This document shows, piece by piece, positions 34,670-42,911 of a DNA stretch of 64,000 bases; within the stretch, counting starts at the first letter, position 1, and the number at the start of each line of letters is the position of its first letter. Both the position numbers and the translations under genes were made by a program. Source of the stretch: Henriciella sp. (GTDB taxonomy: Bacteria > Pseudomonadota > Alphaproteobacteria > Caulobacterales > Hyphomonadaceae); contig JASJAO010000006.1 of the NCBI GenBank assembly GCA_030066975.1, positions 124,001 to 188,000 on the forward strand. Direction: 5' to 3'. The notes under the pieces were generated by a model that saw only the letters and a program-made list of their open reading frames with translations, was not told the origin of the DNA and searched no databases.

Positions 34670-34993
34670 ATGACCGATCTGACTGTTGCGTATTCCAAAC
34701 TCGTTTTCGACCAGGATGGCGTTTCACATGCCCCGGTTCAGGCAGGTGACACAGTCGGGACGGCAGCGCTGTTGCTGCGTTCCATCGAACATGAAGTCGC
34801 TGCGCTCACCGGTGATGCGCCGGCTGAACTTGTCACCGTCTCAACCGATATAACCGGCAAGATCTCGTCCGGTGAGGCGGTGTTCAAGACCCGACTGGAT
34901 CGCAAGACCCGGACATTGATCTTCATTGGCGGCGAAGCCACGCAAGACGATCGGTCGATCCTGCGCATGACCACAATTTACCGTATCGGCTAG
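34670..34993 (+). CDS. Hypothetical protein, possible hotdog-fold
   Basis: A 107-residue soluble protein. The two last strands, A-V-F-K-T-R-L-D-R-K-T-R-T-L-I-F-I-G-G-E-A and I-L-R-M-T-T-I-Y-R-I, have the spacing of a hotdog thioesterase sheet, but the catalytic residues of the family are not evident. The convergent enoyl-CoA hydratase gene ends 25 nt further on. Function unknown. Confidence 0.55.
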   Translation: MTDLTVAYSKLVFDQDGVSHAPVQAGDTVGTAALLLRSIEHEVAALTGDAPAELVTVSTDITGKISSGEAVFKTRLDRKTRTLIFIGGEATQDDRSILRMTTIYRIG

Positions 34994-35018
34994 CGACCTG
35001 GCCAGCGCTCTGGCGCAT

Positions 35019-35870
35019 TTACATCGGCTTGGTACGCAGCGGCAGCAAGTCGGGGAATTCGGCCTCACGTTTTTCAGCTCTCGCCTCAAAGGCTTCCTGC
35101 ATGTGCGAGGGAGGGAACATCCCGGAATTCCAGACACCGATATAGTCAAGCGTATCGGCGGTGGAGTGGTCGCGGCCATAATTGATCAGCACTTTGCAGC
35201 CCGTGACGGCGAGCGGGCTCTTGGAGGCGATCTCCCTGGCGACGCCCATAACCGCGTCGAGCATCTCTTCCTGGGTCTCGAATACGTCGTTGACGAGGCC
35301 GATTTCTTTGGCTTTGTCTGCGCCCAGACGCTCTCCGGTATAGGCCAGTTGCTTGACCCAACCTTCAGGAATGTAGCGCTGCAGCCGCGGGAATGTGCCG
35401 ACATCGGCGGTCATCGCAATATTGGTTTCCTGGATGCAGAAGAACGCATCCTTGGTGCACCAGCGGATGTCGCCTGCTGAAATCATATCAATTGCACCGC
35501 CAATCACACCGCCCTGACACGCGATCAGGACCGGCATACGCGCCTCTTCAAGCGCGTTGAAAGAGGATTGGATCTGACGGACATTTGACCGGAAGGCTTC
35601 CGCGGCAACATGGCGATCTACCTTGCCGTGGGTGATATTCCCATCGCCAGCAAAGACGGACAGATCCATCCCGGCGGAAAAGTGTTTCCCGGTGGACGAG
35701 ATGACAATCACCCGCGCGGCAGCCGAGACATCGATGTCTTTGACGATGGCGGGAAGTTCGTTCCAGAACGCCTTATTCATGGCATTCATAACTTCTGGTC
35801 GGTTCAGTTTGATGTGCGCGATCTTGTCTTCGATCGAGACGCTGAAACAGTCATAAGTTTTCTTAAGCAT
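35019..35870 (-). CDS. Enoyl-CoA hydratase/isomerase family protein
   Basis: A 283-residue crotonase. Landmarks are N-R-P-E-V-M-N-A-M near residue 23, the oxyanion-hole segments H-F-S-A-G-M-D-L near 63 and C-Q-G-G-V-I-G-G-A near 115, and E-T-N-I-A-M-T-A-D-V-G near 145. The Asp in the last motif, in place of the usual Glu, is typical of dienoyl-CoA isomerases (ECH1-like). The start at 35870 has GGGAG 7 nt upstream; the longer frame is not needed. It probably moves double bonds during beta-oxidation of unsaturated fatty acids. Confidence 0.88.
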   Translation of the reverse strand: MLKKTYDCFSVSIEDKIAHIKLNRPEVMNAMNKAFWNELPAIVKDIDVSAAARVIVISSTGKHFSAGMDLSVFAGDGNITHGKVDRHVAAEAFRSNVRQIQSSFNALEEARMPVLIACQGGVIGGAIDMISAGDIRWCTKDAFFCIQETNIAMTADVGTFPRLQRYIPEGWVKQLAYTGERLGADKAKEIGLVNDVFETQEEMLDAVMGVAREIASKSPLAVTGCKVLINYGRDHSTADTLDYIGVWNSGMFPPSHMQEAFEARAEKREAEFPDLLPLRTKPM

Positions 35871-36009
35871 AGCGGCGCTCCCTGTGTCGTGTGCTAAACT
35901 AGTGGACAACGCCATCTGAAACCAGATTGACCTTGGGACAGCTGAAACCCCCTTTGAAATCGGGTGGAAATCGGGTTTGATGCGCGCTGTCCACAAAGGG
36001 GAGACGACA

Positions 36010-36759
36010 ATGCGTTCAGCCACACTTGCCGCTCTGGTAATCTGCTTGGTGCCCGCCAGCTGTGAAACCGGCTCGGGTCAGGAATTCGGAACGGTGCTCG
36101 GGGAAATTCTCGGCCCGGCGACAACCGGAGTAACGGGGGACTCGTCGGCCCTGTCGACACTCGAGATTGACGCTGCGCTGCGGCAAGCTCTCGAAATCGG
36201 AGCGACACGGGTCTCTGATCAGATTGGCGTCACTGATGGCTTCTGGAAGGATCCACAGATTCAGATTCCGCTGCCCGGACGCCTGGGTGAGGTTCAAGAG
36301 CAACTCTCCGGTATCGGCCTGTCTGCGCCGCTGGATGATTTGCAGCTGCGCATGAACCGGGCCGCCGAACAAGCTGTACCGGCGGGCAAGACCATTGTCA
36401 TTGATGCGGTCAAATCGATCACGATCGAAGATGCGATTGGCCTGCTGAATGGCGGCGATACCGCAGCGACAGATTTCCTGCGCGCACGAACGGAAACCAA
36501 TCTGCGCGGCATCTTCGCGCCCTATGTCGAAGACGCGCTCAACACATCCGGTGCCTATCAGGCGCTGGATTCAGCGGTTTCTACAGTTCCGCTACTGGCC
36601 ATTGCCGCGACCGATTATAAATCCGACCTGACCAATCATGCCGTAGAGCTTGGACTGGACGGCCTGTTCAACTATCTGGCCCTGGAAGAGAAAAAGATTC
36701 GAGAAGATCCTGTGGCCCGGACAACTGACTTGCTGAGAAGGGTGTTCGGCTCAGTCTAA
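36010..36759 (+). CDS. DUF4197 family lipoprotein
   Basis: A 249-residue protein with a short signal (M-R-S-A-T-L-A-A-L-V-I-C-L-V-P-A-S-C) and the DUF4197 pattern: F-W-K-D-P-x-I-Q-I-P-L-P-G-R-L near residue 78, L-R-M-N-R-A-A-E near 115, S-I-T-I-E-D-A-I-G-L-L-N-G-G near 140 and the C-terminal D-P-V-A-R-T-T-D-L-L-R-R-V-F-G. The family is widespread and of unknown function, mostly exported. The gene ends 3 nt before an alpha/beta hydrolase gene, so the two are coupled. Confidence 0.88.
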   Translation: MRSATLAALVICLVPASCETGSGQEFGTVLGEILGPATTGVTGDSSALSTLEIDAALRQALEIGATRVSDQIGVTDGFWKDPQIQIPLPGRLGEVQEQLSGIGLSAPLDDLQLRMNRAAEQAVPAGKTIVIDAVKSITIEDAIGLLNGGDTAATDFLRARTETNLRGIFAPYVEDALNTSGAYQALDSAVSTVPLLAIAATDYKSDLTNHAVELGLDGLFNYLALEEKKIREDPVARTTDLLRRVFGSV

Positions 36760-36762
36760 AGC

Positions 36763-37716
36763 ATGCGTAGATTTACTTACGAAACCCCCGAAGGCGACAT
36801 GTCCGCCTTGGAGTTTGGCAATCCTGCCGATCGCCTGGCCGCGCTATGGCTGCACGCGACCGGCTTCAATGCAATGACCTACCAGTCGATCCTGGCGCCG
36901 CTCGGTTTGCGGACGAAGGTGCAGGCCGTCGATCTGCGTGGACATGGGCGTTCGACGCTGCCCGCCAATCCGGGGAAACTTAAATCCTGGAATGTCTATC
37001 GCAATGATGTGATTGGATTTCTGGAGCGCGAGGCGCCGACCAAACCGGTTGTACTCGGCGGACATTCCATGGGCGGATGCGTGGCCCTGATGGTGGCCGC
37101 AGCGCGCCCGGAGAAAGTCGCCGGTCTGGTCCTGGTCGATCCGGTCATCCTGCCACCGACAGTGTATCGCAGTCGCCATCTCTGGCCGTTTGGAGGGGAC
37201 AAATCAGGCATGTCCCGTCAGGCGCGCCGACGTCGGGCAGAGTTTGGTTCTCAGGAAGAGATCATTGAAAGCTATACCGGGCGCGGTGCGTTCAAGACCT
37301 GGCGCGAGCCGTTTCTACATGACTATCTGCTCGATGCATTTGATCGTGTGGATGACAATGATCTCGACAGTGAGGATCAGACCTGGCGCTTGCTCTGTCA
37401 TCCCAGATGGGAGGCCGCGACGTTTAGCGGTCAACGCCACCGGCCGTGGCAAGCGCTTTCCAAAGTGCGCAAGCACAAGATCCCGATCACCATTCTAAGG
37501 CCTGAGCACGATTCAGTGATCACCGATCAAGTCGCGATGGGGCTCAACAGGAAATGTCCGCATCTGGTGTTGAAGGAACGCCTGAATTCGACTCATTTTC
37601 TGCCAATGGAAGCGCCGTATGATGTCCGCGATCAGTTGTCAGCCTACATCTCAAGCCTGATTGAGGGTCTGAGCGATGATGAGGTTGGAACAGTCAAGCG
37701 CAGCCTTCGTGCCTGA
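36763..37716 (+). CDS. Alpha/beta hydrolase
   Basis: A 317-residue cytoplasmic hydrolase. G-G-H-S-M-G-G at about residue 105 is the nucleophile elbow, R-P-E-H-D-S-V-I near 245 carries a likely acid region and S-T-H-F-L-P-M-E near 285 the catalytic His. H-A-T-G-F-N near 31 is the oxyanion strand. The substrate is unknown; esters and lactones are typical. Starts 3 nt after the DUF4197 gene. Confidence 0.88.
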   Translation: MRRFTYETPEGDMSALEFGNPADRLAALWLHATGFNAMTYQSILAPLGLRTKVQAVDLRGHGRSTLPANPGKLKSWNVYRNDVIGFLEREAPTKPVVLGGHSMGGCVALMVAAARPEKVAGLVLVDPVILPPTVYRSRHLWPFGGDKSGMSRQARRRRAEFGSQEEIIESYTGRGAFKTWREPFLHDYLLDAFDRVDDNDLDSEDQTWRLLCHPRWEAATFSGQRHRPWQALSKVRKHKIPITILRPEHDSVITDQVAMGLNRKCPHLVLKERLNSTHFLPMEAPYDVRDQLSAYISSLIEGLSDDEVGTVKRSLRA

Positions 37717-37719
37717 TCG

Positions 37720-38643
37720 CTAAACGCGCAAGCCCTCGGGTGCGATCTCCTGAAGAAGTTTCAGCTGGTCAGGCGGTGTGGGGATGATTTTTCGCGTGGT
37801 CAGATCCAGCGTCACGGTGACCGCTTCACTTGTGATCCAGGCCTCTCCGGTATCCGGATCGAGCACCCAATGCGCCAGGGAATGGGTTTTCTCGGTAACG
37901 CCCGCGAGCGATGTGTGGATCACAAAGCGGTCGCCCGCTCGAGGCCACTTTCGATAAACCATCCGATATTCCAGAACCGCTCCGCCCGTGTCGGCAACCG
38001 CCTTGCTGGCGGCAACGGCCAAGCGCCAATCATAAAGCAGATTGGGCACCGAGTCCGACAGGCGGCCCATGAACCAGGCGGCCTGCATGCGTCCATGGAC
38101 ATCGCATTGGTTCGGCGCAACCAGTCCGCGGCCAATCTCTGGTGCCCCGATTTTTTCCGCCGTCTCGAGCCGGGCATCCTGAGGTGGCAAAGGCGCATCG
38201 TTGAGGTTCAAGCTGCGCGGCCGTGTGTCTTCCGGCGGTGTTTCCGTCAGCGCTTCCAATTGAGCGCGCGAGCGCGTGCTCCACGGGAACTTTGCTCCTG
38301 TCTTTGCAGCAACATGAAACACGCGTGTCCGAAACGCGGCAGCCGGGCGCCCGTCGCGGTGTCTCATTTCCTGATAGATAAGCGCGCTCGTATCGTCCCA
38401 TTCCAGAACACAGCCGGACATCGTCAACGGTTCACCGGGGCGTGATTCGCGGATAAACCGCATATGCTGTTCCACTGGCAACAGCGTGGAGCTGGCGTTC
38501 GCTCGGTAGGCGTGCGGCATATGAATTGCGGCCGCAAACGCCCCCAGACCCTCGAATGCCTTTTCGAGATAGACCCGCACATTCATGTGCCCCATCTCAT
38601 CACAATCCCAAGCGTTGGTGCTGCCCTTCCACAGCGGGATCAT
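37720..38643 (-). CDS. Acyl-CoA/acyl-ACP thioesterase with tandem hotdog domains
   Basis: A 307-residue protein with two hotdog repeats: D-C-D-E-M-G-H-M-N-V near residue 17 and the second block Q-C-D-V-H-G-R-M near residue 175. Such double-hotdog proteins hydrolyse acyl thioesters. The start at 38643 overlaps the zur stop as ATGA, so the two are translationally coupled; the ORF could begin six codons earlier but that would sit within zur. The coupling to a metal regulator has no obvious biochemical reason. Confidence 0.85.
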   Translation of the reverse strand: MIPLWKGSTNAWDCDEMGHMNVRVYLEKAFEGLGAFAAAIHMPHAYRANASSTLLPVEQHMRFIRESRPGEPLTMSGCVLEWDDTSALIYQEMRHRDGRPAAAFRTRVFHVAAKTGAKFPWSTRSRAQLEALTETPPEDTRPRSLNLNDAPLPPQDARLETAEKIGAPEIGRGLVAPNQCDVHGRMQAAWFMGRLSDSVPNLLYDWRLAVAASKAVADTGGAVLEYRMVYRKWPRAGDRFVIHTSLAGVTEKTHSLAHWVLDPDTGEAWITSEAVTVTLDLTTRKIIPTPPDQLKLLQEIAPEGLRV

Positions 38644-39119
38644 GAGGCGCAGTCCCGGCACACCCCACGTGCTTCGATGATCGCCTGCTCGAGTGCAAAG
38701 CCCGCTGCCTCGGTCTCCGCCCGCAGCGCTGCCGCCGTTTCAACCGTATGCAATTCTTCAGCACTGCCGCAATCATTACAGATCAGGAAGATGGCTGAGT
38801 GGCTATGACCCGTGTGCCCACAGGCAACATAGGCGTTCAAACTCTCAATTTTGTGGGCCAGACCGACATCCTGCAGGAAGTCCAGGGCCCTATAGACCGT
38901 TGGCGGTTTCGCTGCGCCTTCACCGTCGAGTTTGTTCAATAAGTCATAGGCTTTGGCTGGCTCCGGAGATTCCAGCAACAGCTGCAGCACTTTGCGCCGG
39001 ATACGCGTAAGCTTTTGGCCCCGTTGAGCCGTTAGCTGTTCAGCTTCCTCAAGAAAGGTTTCGACATCCGTCGGGCTGCACGGTCTGTTCGCGTGAATGT
39101 GTGAATGCGATTCTGACAT
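38640..39119 (-). CDS. zur: Fur-family zinc uptake regulator (Zur-like)
   Basis: A 159-residue Fur-family repressor. The DNA-recognition segment P-P-T-V-Y-R-A-L-D-F-L is at about residue 68. The dimer-site zinc ligands appear as C-G-H-T-G-H-S-H and two C-x-x-C pairs (C-N-D-C near 113 and C-R-D-C near the C-terminus); the His-rich start (H-S-H-I-H) is common in Zur. The start at 39119 follows GGGA by 4 nt; a longer frame begins at 39128. Zur represses zinc import when Zn is ample. Confidence 0.82.
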   Translation of the reverse strand: MSESHSHIHANRPCSPTDVETFLEEAEQLTAQRGQKLTRIRRKVLQLLLESPEPAKAYDLLNKLDGEGAAKPPTVYRALDFLQDVGLAHKIESLNAYVACGHTGHSHSAIFLICNDCGSAEELHTVETAAALRAETEAAGFALEQAIIEARGVCRDCAS

Positions 39120-39218
39120 GTGTCCCATCTTGGGTGATCGGCACGGAATGTGAAGGGGGAAACCACCATTCATTCATGGTTCAGTACAGATTGGATACCG
39201 CGCACGGAGGACTGAGAG

Positions 39219-39587
39219 GTGTCAGTGACTGAAGTCGAAGCCCAGAAAATTCTCCTGGCGCATGTCGCCTATGTGGACGGGCGCGTCCGTGACGCTGAGA
39301 TCAAGACGGCGATTGCGATGGCCAAAGAGTGCGGCGGGTTTGGACGCTTGCGCAAAAGCGACGTGGTCACGGAACTCAAATTTCTTCTAAAGCACCGGAT
39401 CGAAGACGCTGTTGAAGTGATGCTGAAATCCCGCCCGCGTGTGCGCGAGCGGTTGGTCCAGTTATTGTGGGTGATGGCGATATGCGACGGCGAACTTCAT
39501 TCCACTGAAGAGGAACTGATATATCAGATCGCCGATGACCTGCAGGTCGACCGGGCGACGCTCGCGCTTCAACAGCCTCAATTGTAA
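39219..39587 (+). CDS. TerB-like helical protein
   Basis: A 122-residue all-helical protein opening with GTG (39219; a GTG at 39225 is an alternative). H-V-A-Y-V-D-G-R-V-R-D-A-E near residue 15 and V-M-A-I-C-D-G-E-L-H-S-T-E-E near 87 are the two D-G-x-x motifs typical of TerB-domain proteins, which bind divalent metals and act in stress responses. A tellurite role is not shown. It is divergent from zur. Confidence 0.72.
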   Translation: MSVTEVEAQKILLAHVAYVDGRVRDAEIKTAIAMAKECGGFGRLRKSDVVTELKFLLKHRIEDAVEVMLKSRPRVRERLVQLLWVMAICDGELHSTEEELIYQIADDLQVDRATLALQQPQL

Positions 39588-39596
39588 TTACGTGGG

Positions 39597-40535
39597 TCAG
39601 CCCGGTTTGATGACCGGTGTATTCAGGCCCCGCGCGATACCGCGGCGCAGATTCTCTCGCTTCACTCTGAACAGTTCGGCCGGACGCCCCCCCGTCCCGC
39701 TTTCCTGCTGACCCGTCCCTTCGACGAGACCGGTGCGATCGAGGGCGCGGCGAAAATTCTGTTTGTGCAGCGTTTGCCCCAGAATGGCTTCCGCGGTGCG
39801 CTGCAGGGCAGATAACGTGAACCGCTCCGGCATGATCTCGAAGATGATTGGGCGATAGCGGATCTTGGACCGCAGGCGTCCAATCGCGGTCGCCAAGATG
39901 CGGCGGTGGTCGCTCGCCATCGGTTCGCCCAAGCGGGCGCCGGGCAGGGGTAGAGATTGATCACGCGCGCACTCTTCCACCAAACCCGCTTCATACAAGA
40001 GTTCATACCGCTCAAGCACGGCCTCATCGATCCAAGGATGGCCTTCCAGACCGAAAGCGAGCTCAGCGCGCGACTGGCGTTCATCACTGCCCGCCGCCCA
40101 GGTCCGCAGTTTTGGCGCAATTACAGAATCCAGCAGCGCCGGACGACCGTGGCGATGGTCTTCCCAGGGGAAATGGCGATACCAGCCGCGCCAGCGCGCT
40201 TCGAACGCATCCGGCAGGCGTTCGGCTTCCGGCGTCATCGCGATATAGCCGACGCTGACAATGCGCGTCCCGTCCGGCGCATCAAACAGATTGGCCTCCG
40301 GACGCTCGCGGTCACGGTCACCGAACGTATAGAGCTGCTCGACATAGCCGAGTTGAAACCCGGTTTGTTGTTTCACCCAGCCGCGCAAGGCGAGTTCGAA
40401 CGTGCGATGCACTTCAGGATCAAACGCCCCGAAGGGCAGGGCCGCGAGACCGCCTTGTCGACGTGTGGTCAGGACTCTCGGCTTCTCTCCATCATAGGCG
40501 ACAATTACAACCGACAGGCCGATGATCAGGCTCAC
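39597..40535 (-). CDS. NAD metabolism regulator, NrtR-like (Nudix plus winged helix)
   Basis: A 312-residue protein. The N-terminal half (1-170) has the Nudix-like fold (T-T-R-R-Q-G-G-L-A-A-L-P-F-G, F-E-L-A-L-R-G-W-V-K-Q-Q-T-G) without a full catalytic Nudix box. The C-terminal half contains a winged-helix region (P-E-R-F-T-L-S-A-L-Q-R, N-F-R-R-A-L-D-R-T-G) followed by a basic tail. This matches alphaproteobacterial NAD regulators, which bind NAD-pathway metabolites. It overlaps the HD-hydrolase gene by 4 nt, a partnership seen in related genomes. Confidence 0.8.
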   Translation of the reverse strand: MSLIIGLSVVIVAYDGEKPRVLTTRRQGGLAALPFGAFDPEVHRTFELALRGWVKQQTGFQLGYVEQLYTFGDRDRERPEANLFDAPDGTRIVSVGYIAMTPEAERLPDAFEARWRGWYRHFPWEDHRHGRPALLDSVIAPKLRTWAAGSDERQSRAELAFGLEGHPWIDEAVLERYELLYEAGLVEECARDQSLPLPGARLGEPMASDHRRILATAIGRLRSKIRYRPIIFEIMPERFTLSALQRTAEAILGQTLHKQNFRRALDRTGLVEGTGQQESGTGGRPAELFRVKRENLRRGIARGLNTPVIKPG

Positions 40536-41152
40536 GCTGCGGTCTCCATCGCCGACAGCAGGTCTTCGGTCCGGCCGATAAAGGCCGCTTGTGCCATCTC
40601 CACGGTTTGAGGTGACAGCGACAGCCGGATGTCGGACGGCGGGGGGCCAAAGAAGCGGTCGGCTTCCAGAGCCGAGAACCCCGCCAGTTGCGTGGCTTCA
40701 AACCAGGCACAGATATTATCGGCGCGCTTGATCAGCCGCTTCAGGCTGGCCGGGGTTTCCGCTGGCAGGCCAAATCGCGCGTGGATGGCGTGCGCCAGCC
40801 GCGCTTCGATGTCTTTATAGGAATCACCAAGCACAGCCTTGAACGGGGAGATCATGTCCCCGATCACATATTCCGGCGCATCATGCAGCACCGCCATCAG
40901 GCGCGACTTGGGGTCGAGCCGCGGTTCGAGTTCAACTGTCAGCTGTTCGACAATCACGCTGTGCTGTGCCACCGAAAACGCGTGCGTGCCTCGCGTCTGG
41001 CCGTTCCAGCGCGCGACACGGGCGAGACCATGCGCAATGTCTTCAATCTCGACATCAACCGGGGAGGGGTCCATCAGATCCAGCCGGCGGCCCGATAGCA
41101 TCCGTTGCCAGACGCGTGCAGGTGGTTTTCGGGAAGATAGTCTCGAACTCAT
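40532..41152 (-). CDS. HD-domain phosphohydrolase (YfbR-like)
   Basis: A 206-residue cytoplasmic hydrolase. Metal ligands are seen in F-S-V-A-Q-H-S near residue 60, L-H-D-A-P-E near 90 and K-R-A-D-N near 142. YfbR-type enzymes remove phosphate from deoxynucleoside monophosphates. Its coupling to the NAD regulator through ATGA suggests a role in nucleotide or NAD turnover. Confidence 0.85.
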   Translation of the reverse strand: MSSRLSSRKPPARVWQRMLSGRRLDLMDPSPVDVEIEDIAHGLARVARWNGQTRGTHAFSVAQHSVIVEQLTVELEPRLDPKSRLMAVLHDAPEYVIGDMISPFKAVLGDSYKDIEARLAHAIHARFGLPAETPASLKRLIKRADNICAWFEATQLAGFSALEADRFFGPPPSDIRLSLSPQTVEMAQAAFIGRTEDLLSAMETAA

Positions 41153-41301
41153 GGTTCCTGTTTACGCAAATGCGCCCGTTGGTAAAGAAATGCCGCTGTT
41201 TTGATTACCAATTGCCTCGATTGAGCCCGTTTTGACTCAGGTCTCGTTAAGACGTGACGCGCATCATAAGGGCAACAAAAGAATACGACCGAGGCGTGGT
41301 G

Positions 41302-41445
41302 ATGATTGAAGCAATGATGGAATGGGCTGCAAAGCCAAGTGCAGCATGGTGGGTCCTTGCCGGCGCGGCGCTGATTATCGTGATCGAAGCAGCCCGCGTC
41401 AGCAAGACGACGCTTTGGGGCGACATGATTGATGACGACGAATAA
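41302..41445 (+). CDS. Small single-span membrane protein (47 aa)
   Basis: ATG 41302 is preceded by GAGG with about 7-nt spacing. Residues 15-28 form one hydrophobic segment (W-W-V-L-A-G-A-A-L-I-I-V-I-E), and the tail is acidic (D-M-I-D-D-D-E). An earlier GTG at 41254 would add 16 residues. No known family. It lies 12 nt before the 3' end of the convergent phoX. Confidence 0.6.
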   Translation: MIEAMMEWAAKPSAAWWVLAGAALIIVIEAARVSKTTLWGDMIDDDE

Positions 41446-41457
41446 AGCTGTCGAATA

Positions 41458-42849
41458 TCAAGAAACAACCAGGTTCTGCCAGGGTCCGGTAATCGCGTAG
41501 GTCGCGCCCGGCGTCTGGACATTCACAAACAAAGTCGTTCCATCCGGTGAGAAACAGGCGCCCGCAAATTCGCTCTTACCAGGATGAGCGTTACGAGCGA
41601 TCGTATAGACGTCGCCTGTTGGGCTGAGGCCATGCACAAACTGGTCATTGTCGCCGTCCTCACAGATGATGAGATGGCCCCATGGCGCGGCGACCAGATT
41701 ATCGCACATGTCCATGACTTGCGCGCTCGGGCTTTCATAATGCAGGACCAGTTGTCCCGGCGCTGACGCTTCATCGGCGGTGCCCTCATAGGCGCTTGGC
41801 CGGTACCGCCAGATCTGTCCTTTCTTCGCTTTGCCGCCCGTCGTACAGGCGAAATAGACAGCGGTGCCTTGCGGTTCGACCGCCCAGGCCATGCCTTCCC
41901 CACGAACGAAACGGGCCGCACCCGCGGCATGGCCGCGAAGGTGAAGATCGCCGTCCGGGGCCTTGACATGGTCAAGATCAATCCAGCGCACCGGTAGAGC
42001 CGTTCCAGCGATAAAATCGGTGCCAGATCGGTTATGCGTTTCGGCACCGGCTTGATCCATCAAGGCCAGCGCTTGCAAGCGGCCACCTTGCACAAGCTCG
42101 CCCTTCGCGTTCGGCAGGAACCGGTAGAACAGGCCCTCTTCATGATCTTCGGTCAGATAGACGATCCCGGTTCGCGGATCGACAGCGGCGGCTTCGTGCT
42201 TGAAACGGCCCATATCGGTCAGGGCGATGGGTTGGACCGGCCCCGGGCTTGTCGACGGCACCTCAAACACGAAGCCATGGGCTTTTCCGGCATGTCGCCC
42301 GGGCAATTCATAGGTTTCTTCGCACGTGAGCCAGCTGCCCCAGGGCGTCACGCCTCCCGCGCAATTCGTGGCCGTCCCCGCCAGCGACAGATGAGAGCTC
42401 TCCAGGTTCTGTGTCTTCGTGTTGTAGACGAGCGTGGTTGTGCCGCCTTTCAACGGCGCGCCGTCCGGACTGAAATCATAGATCATGTCCTTGAACGGAA
42501 ACGCCTGATCGGCTGGCACCTTGTCGAACGCGCCGACCTCGTTACGACCGGCGGAGATTTCATGGTTGCGAACCAAACGCACCTTTTCCGGGGCACCCTC
42601 CACAGCAAACGCGCCCATACCGTCATGGCGGGCCGGGACCAGCAGGCCGTCGCTCATCGTCTCCCCGGTTGGGGAGATGCGGACGTAGGAAAAGCCGGGC
42701 GATAGATCGAGCCACCCTTCCGGATCGGCGATCAATCCTACGCTTTCCGCGCTTTGTGTTGAGGAACAGCCCGATAGGGCGGTATAAGCCGGAGCCGCAC
42801 TCGCCATGGCAACAGCAGATCGAAGAAAGTGGCGGCGGGATGCAAACAT
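41458..42849 (-). CDS. phoX: PhoX-type (DUF839) exported phosphatase, Tat lipoprotein
   Basis: A 463-residue protein with a twin-arginine signal S-R-R-H-F-L-R-S and a lipobox ending S-G-C (about residue 28). The rest is a beta-propeller-like DUF839/PhoX domain: V-R-N-H-E, C-A-G-G-V-T-P-W-G-S-W-L-T-C-E-E, L-T-E-D-H-E-E-G and C-E-D-G-D-N-D-Q are metal-site blocks seen in PhoX (Fe/Ca). It would release phosphate from organic phosphates in the envelope. It is shorter than classical PhoX, so the substrate may differ. No Pho box was identified. Confidence 0.83.
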   Translation of the reverse strand: MFASRRHFLRSAVAMASAAPAYTALSGCSSTQSAESVGLIADPEGWLDLSPGFSYVRISPTGETMSDGLLVPARHDGMGAFAVEGAPEKVRLVRNHEISAGRNEVGAFDKVPADQAFPFKDMIYDFSPDGAPLKGGTTTLVYNTKTQNLESSHLSLAGTATNCAGGVTPWGSWLTCEETYELPGRHAGKAHGFVFEVPSTSPGPVQPIALTDMGRFKHEAAAVDPRTGIVYLTEDHEEGLFYRFLPNAKGELVQGGRLQALALMDQAGAETHNRSGTDFIAGTALPVRWIDLDHVKAPDGDLHLRGHAAGAARFVRGEGMAWAVEPQGTAVYFACTTGGKAKKGQIWRYRPSAYEGTADEASAPGQLVLHYESPSAQVMDMCDNLVAAPWGHLIICEDGDNDQFVHGLSPTGDVYTIARNAHPGKSEFAGACFSPDGTTLFVNVQTPGATYAITGPWQNLVVS

Positions 42850-42911
42850 AGGTCTCTCCAGATGTTACTCTGGTCTTAGAGACTGATTGTGACAGCGTCG
42901 ATACGAGACGC

